Source: Neomelitea salexigens DSM 19753 (GTDB taxonomy: Bacteria > Pseudomonadota > Gammaproteobacteria > Pseudomonadales > Spongiibacteraceae). From it: a stretch of DNA of 64,000 bases. How positions within the stretch are numbered: the first letter of the stretch is position 1; every line of letters starts with the position of its first letter. Below the pieces are notes generated by a model. It did not search any database and was not told the origin of the DNA. It worked only from the letters and a program-made list of their open reading frames with translations. Both the position numbers and the translations under genes were made by a program. This document shows positions 60,924 to 64,000 of this stretch, piece after piece. The stretch is taken from contig NZ_AULP01000005.1 of assembly GCF_000422345.1 (NCBI RefSeq), positions 1 through 64,000 on the forward strand. The letters run 5' to 3'.

Positions 60924-61607
60924 TTATATCTGTTTCGTTGCCAAAGCCGACGGGCTTTGGCAGCTGACAATCGCCGGCGCCTTGTTCAGCAAACTGTCGT
61001 CGCGAAGCGCCGCGACCATAAAGCCAGCAAAATCCACCCGCCGCGTTTTATTGCTGGCCAAAATCGGGTCGCCGACGTGCTCGCTCCACACTGGCAGCCC
61101 CTGGCTGGGGCCTTCCTCTAAGTCGGAACCTCGCACTACCGTCCAGCGGCGGTCGCTGGCAAACACACGCCGACAGGCCTCCACTTGGTCGTCCAACTCA
61201 ACCAGACGCAGCATTTTTGCGATCGCGCCCACCAGTTTCAACAACAGCGTGAAGTGCCAAGCGTAGCGATCGCGCCCATCCATAGTAATGTGCCAGCCAC
61301 AGGAAAATATCAAGCGCGCTCCGGGCTCAGCATAATCCAGCGCGGCCTGCGCCGTACCAGAGGCATACTGCTGAACACCCCAGGGCACCAGTACAACCAA
61401 GGCACCATCGCAGCCGTGAAGGGCGCGACGCAGCACTGCCCGATCATTGGTTTTACCGGGAAAGACCTCAATGCGGCCGGCAAATTCGTCCAGCTTTTTC
61501 ACGCTCTCGGGGCGACACACAGCGGCAACCTCATCACCCGCTTCCAACAGCTGCCGAACCATGTAGCGCCCCAACTTACCCGAGGCGCCCACCACACAAA
61601 TTCGCAT
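60924..61607 (-). CDS. NAD(P)-binding protein, atypical SDR/NmrA-like
   Basis: 227 residues with an N-terminal Rossmann motif VVGASGKLGRYMVRQLLEAG and the strand LDEFAGRIEVFPGKTNDRA. The SDR catalytic YxxxK is not evident, so it is probably of the atypical SDR5/NmrA-like class, binding NAD(P) as reductase or sensor. WTVVRGSDLEEGPSQG is similar to the usual WTIVRP block. It is convergent with doeC and appears in an operon with the dioxygenase-like gene, 27 bases apart. Confidence 0.82.
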   Translation of the reverse strand: MRICVVGASGKLGRYMVRQLLEAGDEVAAVCRPESVKKLDEFAGRIEVFPGKTNDRAVLRRALHGCDGALVVLVPWGVQQYASGTAQAALDYAEPGARLIFSCGWHITMDGRDRYAWHFTLLLKLVGAIAKMLRLVELDDQVEACRRVFASDRRWTVVRGSDLEEGPSQGLPVWSEHVGDPILASNKTRRVDFAGFMVAALRDDSLLNKAPAIVSCQSPSALATKQI

Positions 61608-61634
61608 TTTTACCCCTCGCCTGTCAGCCTGACC

Positions 61635-62387
61635 TCAGCCCTGCAAACCCTCGTGGGCCATAAATTCTGCAACCCGTTGTCGCGCTTGCGCATCGCGATG
61701 TTCGTCGCCGCGCCGGCTGTCCATTTGGTCAATATAATGCAGCAACCCCACTTCGTTAAACGCATACATCGGGGTATCGCTGCAAAAGTCGGCGGCCTGA
61801 TGCGACGACAGCAGGCTGGTTCGCGCATGGTACAAGTGATTGTGGTGACTATTATCGAGTATCAGTAAACCCGGCTGACGATTCAGCAGCAGACCACTGC
61901 CCTCTTCGAGACTGCGAGTCACCCACTGTTCGTGTAAGGCATCAACAGAAAGTTGTGGTTGCTGCCCCTGCAATTGGTAAAAGCGCTCAGCCATCGCATG
62001 GCCCATCACCCAGGTAGCAAAATAACGGCGCGGCGCATCCAACCAAAAGGCCGTCGGATACGGGGGAGTATCCTGGTGAGGGCTCTGACAAAAGTCAGTG
62101 AGATAAGGGTTGCTGCTGTATGCATGCTGCTGGGGTGCGCGCTGCGCCAGGGTGTAATTGGTGGGGTTCAGCGGCAAGCCGGGGAATTCGATAATGCCCC
62201 ATTCAAAAATTTCCTTGCGCAGCTGCTGCATGAAGTCGTAGGCCGAGGCATTAAAAGGGTGGCAGCCGTGCAGCGCTTCCGGCACCACGATACGAAGCCC
62301 CAACAGGCGGCCATCCAGGCGATAGCACCCCCTAGTAACTGTGCATTCTGCAGCGATGTCATCAAAGCTAAAGGCTGGGCGGGACAT
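61635..62387 (-). CDS. Probable Fe(II)/2-oxoglutarate-type dioxygenase
   Basis: 250 residues from the ATG at 62387. A likely HxD motif lies in SPHQDTPPY (~105), and a distal His plus Arg in LILDNSHHNHLYHARTS (~185), the layout of TauD/clavaminate-synthase-like oxygenases. The protein is only partly like known families, so the call is tentative and the substrate unknown. It lies next to an NAD(P)-binding protein on the same strand. An alternative start is GTG at 62393. Confidence 0.6.
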   Translation of the reverse strand: MSRPAFSFDDIAAECTVTRGCYRLDGRLLGLRIVVPEALHGCHPFNASAYDFMQQLRKEIFEWGIIEFPGLPLNPTNYTLAQRAPQQHAYSSNPYLTDFCQSPHQDTPPYPTAFWLDAPRRYFATWVMGHAMAERFYQLQGQQPQLSVDALHEQWVTRSLEEGSGLLLNRQPGLLILDNSHHNHLYHARTSLLSSHQAADFCSDTPMYAFNEVGLLHYIDQMDSRRGDEHRDAQARQRVAEFMAHEGLQG

Positions 62388-62468
62388 ACACACTCTGAAC
62401 TATTCGCGACCGTAGGCCCGCCACATTATAATCAGCCTCCCCTAATTACCAGCCCGGGAATGCCAGCA

Positions 62469-62747
62469 ATGAACACAGCAATGGCGCGCCACATCCTTGT
62501 CGCGACGGAGGCCGAAGCCTTGGATATCAAACGCCGCCTATCGAAAGGGCAGGCCTTTGATGTGCTGGCACGCAAGTATTCCAAGTGCCCCTCAGCGAAG
62601 AAAGGCGGCGATCTCGGCGAAGTTCGCCGCCGACAAATGGTGCCCAGCATCGACAAGGTGATTTTCAATAACGCCCTGCGCCAGACCCACGGCCCGATCA
62701 AGAGTAAGTTCGGCTATCACTTGGTGCAGGTGTATTTTCGCGGTTAA
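62469..62747 (+). CDS. ppiC: Peptidyl-prolyl cis-trans isomerase C (parvulin)
   Basis: 92-residue single-domain parvulin of the cytoplasmic PpiC type. It matches the E. coli form in length and in ARHILVATEAEALDIKRRL, CPSAKKGGDLGEVRRRQMVPSIDKV, and KFGYHLVQV. The start is ATG 62469, with GGGA 9 bases upstream; ATGs at 62460 and 62481 are alternatives. It has no signal peptide. Its stop overlaps that of the convergent PepSY gene in TTAA. Confidence 0.94.
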   Translation: MNTAMARHILVATEAEALDIKRRLSKGQAFDVLARKYSKCPSAKKGGDLGEVRRRQMVPSIDKVIFNNALRQTHGPIKSKFGYHLVQVYFRG

Positions 62748-64000
62748 GCGCGGCGCCTGCCGGGCCGTGTCTGAAGGCGTTTCACAGCGATGATTATTGC
62801 GGTTATCGAAAAGCCAGCCCCCAACACCATCATCGCAATCACCAATACATCCCAGAGAGGGCGACGGTTCAGCAGCGGCAAAAAGTCCCAGCTATGCAAG
62901 CCGTTGTATAACCAGCGCCGCAATCGCTCGCGCTGGTTCAGCCTGCCACGCAGCTCACCCGTGAGCGGGTCAATGTGGAACCACGTTGCCTGAGGGTCGT
63001 CAAAATGCAGCCGCAGAACCGGCAACGGACGATAGCGCTGGTGGTGGCTGTAGTAGTACACGTCGTGCTCGGTCAGTACCTCAAGCCGGTAGCCGTGGCC
63101 GGGCAGCAGCTGCGCTGCGGCGTCGGCGACCTTCGCCGCCATCACCTGCTCATGCTGCCAGGACAGCGGCCGCAGCAGGTCTGTGTGGCGGGGGGAGCGC
63201 GAGCCAAGCATGTAGTATTCGCCGCCCAATCGTCGCCAATGCAGCTCTCTGTATTCCCCACTACTGAGAGCCTGTTGAAGCGCAGGCAGCGACGCCACCT
63301 CATCCGCGATTTCCCCGCCTCCGTAGTAGCGCTGCACTTGTCGTGAGTAGGGCTCGCCAGACGAAAAAATTCCCCACGGGCTCATCGACATCAAACCGCT
63401 GAACATATAGGTGGCGAAGAAGAATACGCAGATCAGCCCCAATACGTGGTGCCATTTCATCACCCCACGATAGGGGCTATAGCGACGCCCCTTGTAGGGT
63501 TTGTGCAGCCGCACACGCCAAACGCCGACAACGGCCCCACTGACAATAGACAACAGCCCCAATAGCGATAGAGCAATTACCAGCTGCGCCCACAGTTCTC
63601 CGTGGCGACGCAGCGCCGCCGGATAGAGCCAATGCAGGTTGGCCCCCAGCCAATTCCAGCCGCGTTCAAAGCGCGTGGTATCACGCAGCACCTGGCCCGT
63701 TTGCGACGACAAATAAAGCTGAAGCCCATCCTCGGCGCCAAGATCCACCCGAAAGAGCGGGCGATGCTGACGCAAGCTCGACGACAAGCTCCATTGGTCG
63801 TAGTCGATACTCGCCACCGATACCACCCTGGCGTCACCGGCAGCCAGGCGACCACTGCGCCGGGCAAAGGCCTGCGCAAGCCCGACGGCCTCCTCCGTAG
63901 AGATTGCTGCGACGGGCTCGGCTGTATCAGCGTAATACTGCTCTGTTCGGCCGTCGCTGAAACCGGCAACATAGACAGCGCGATTGCCAATGGAACGCAG
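62744..64000 (-). CDS. PepSY-domain membrane protein, 5' end outside the window
   Basis: At least 418 residues, open to the window edge. An N-terminal PepSY part (VYVAGFSDGRTEQYYADTAE, VAAISTEEAVGLAQAFARRS) and the FRVDLGAEDGLQLYLSSQTGQVL repeat precede membrane helices (LVIALSLLGLLSIVSGAVVGVW, VLGLICVFFFATYMFSGL and WDVLVIAMMVLGAGFSITAIIIAV). A second PepSY-like unit (~YRLEVLTEHDVYYYSHH, TWFHIDPLTGELRG) lies between. It is like the iron-linked PepSY_TM proteins, with conserved His in WHHVLG and GLHSWDF. It may be a redox protein for periplasmic metal or haem. Confidence 0.85.
   Translation of the reverse strand: MRSIGNRAVYVAGFSDGRTEQYYADTAEPVAAISTEEAVGLAQAFARRSGRLAAGDARVVSVASIDYDQWSLSSSLRQHRPLFRVDLGAEDGLQLYLSSQTGQVLRDTTRFERGWNWLGANLHWLYPAALRRHGELWAQLVIALSLLGLLSIVSGAVVGVWRVRLHKPYKGRRYSPYRGVMKWHHVLGLICVFFFATYMFSGLMSMSPWGIFSSGEPYSRQVQRYYGGGEIADEVASLPALQQALSSGEYRELHWRRLGGEYYMLGSRSPRHTDLLRPLSWQHEQVMAAKVADAAAQLLPGHGYRLEVLTEHDVYYYSHHQRYRPLPVLRLHFDDPQATWFHIDPLTGELRGRLNQRERLRRWLYNGLHSWDFLPLLNRRPLWDVLVIAMMVLGAGFSITAIIIAVKRLQTRPGRRRA

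Noticed and set aside
1-64000. CRISPR arrays, tRNA or rRNA genes
   Set aside because: No regularly spaced repeats and no tRNA- or rRNA-like segments were seen by eye on either strand.

Overview
The window is a chromosomal segment of a GC-rich gammaproteobacterium. The cell-wall, lipoate and NAD gene order (lipA-lipB-ybeD-dacA-rlpA-mltB-rodA-mrdA-rlmH-rsfS-nadD) is the one found in Pseudomonas, Cellvibrio-like and enteric genomes. Ectoine catabolism, Fur-regulated siderophore uptake and many outer-membrane and PepSY genes suggest a marine or halotolerant member, perhaps of the Cellvibrionales/Spongiibacteraceae. That placement is inference; no rRNA is present.

Bases 1-1495 are an AT-richer accessory patch. 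The 3' end of an IS3-family element has inserted into and truncated a GNAT acetyltransferase gene. Next to it is a small secreted-protein gene flanked by complementary GTTATAT/ATATAAC cores and attC-like imperfect repeats, so the patch looks like a remnant of integron cassettes. Bases 1496-17715, all on the minus strand, hold housekeeping genes: lipoate synthesis, rod-shape and peptidoglycan synthesis (PBP2, RodA, DacA, RlpA, MltB), 23S rRNA methylation, ribosome silencing, NAD and proline synthesis, a LON-domain protein, an RND/MMPL exporter with an acidic insert, UbiX and Mpl.

Bases 17815-26100 are the most coherent regulatory unit: a porin, NarK joined to a PP2C-phosphatase/kinase fusion, and NirBD. 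Each of the three transcription units starts with a -24/-12 (sigma-54) promoter, and an NtrC-like site lies between narK and nirB. This suggests a nitrogen-controlled nitrate/nitrite assimilation regulon that includes its own outer-membrane porin. The catalytic nitrate reductase gene is not in the window.

Bases 26220-41820 carry ppa, a MerR-controlled Cu/Zn-type permease with a classic 20-bp-spacer promoter, cysE, an M15 peptidase, an RssA-like patatin, a Rieske protein, sfsA, an AsmA protein, rsmC, rsuA, a charged single-helix-like secreted protein, a small lipoprotein, prfC and an RhlE helicase. Bases 41836-45110 are a Fur-boxed TonB receptor/PepSY pair; the receptor is split by a frameshift at a run of eight G. 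Bases 45120-55408 mix poorly characterised membrane, secreted and enzyme genes (voltage-sensor-like protein, truncated globin, atypical thiolase, TauE, Cys-rich secreted protein, EEP nuclease, SnoaL, DUF1275) with dbpA and a cold-shock gene.

Bases 55789-60920 form a four-gene ectoine-degradation operon (doeB2-doeD-doeA-doeC) converting ectoine to aspartate. The window closes with an NAD(P)-binding protein, a probable Fe/2OG dioxygenase, a PpiC parvulin and a PepSY protein that runs off the end. Four convergent gene pairs overlap by exactly four bases at their stop codons.
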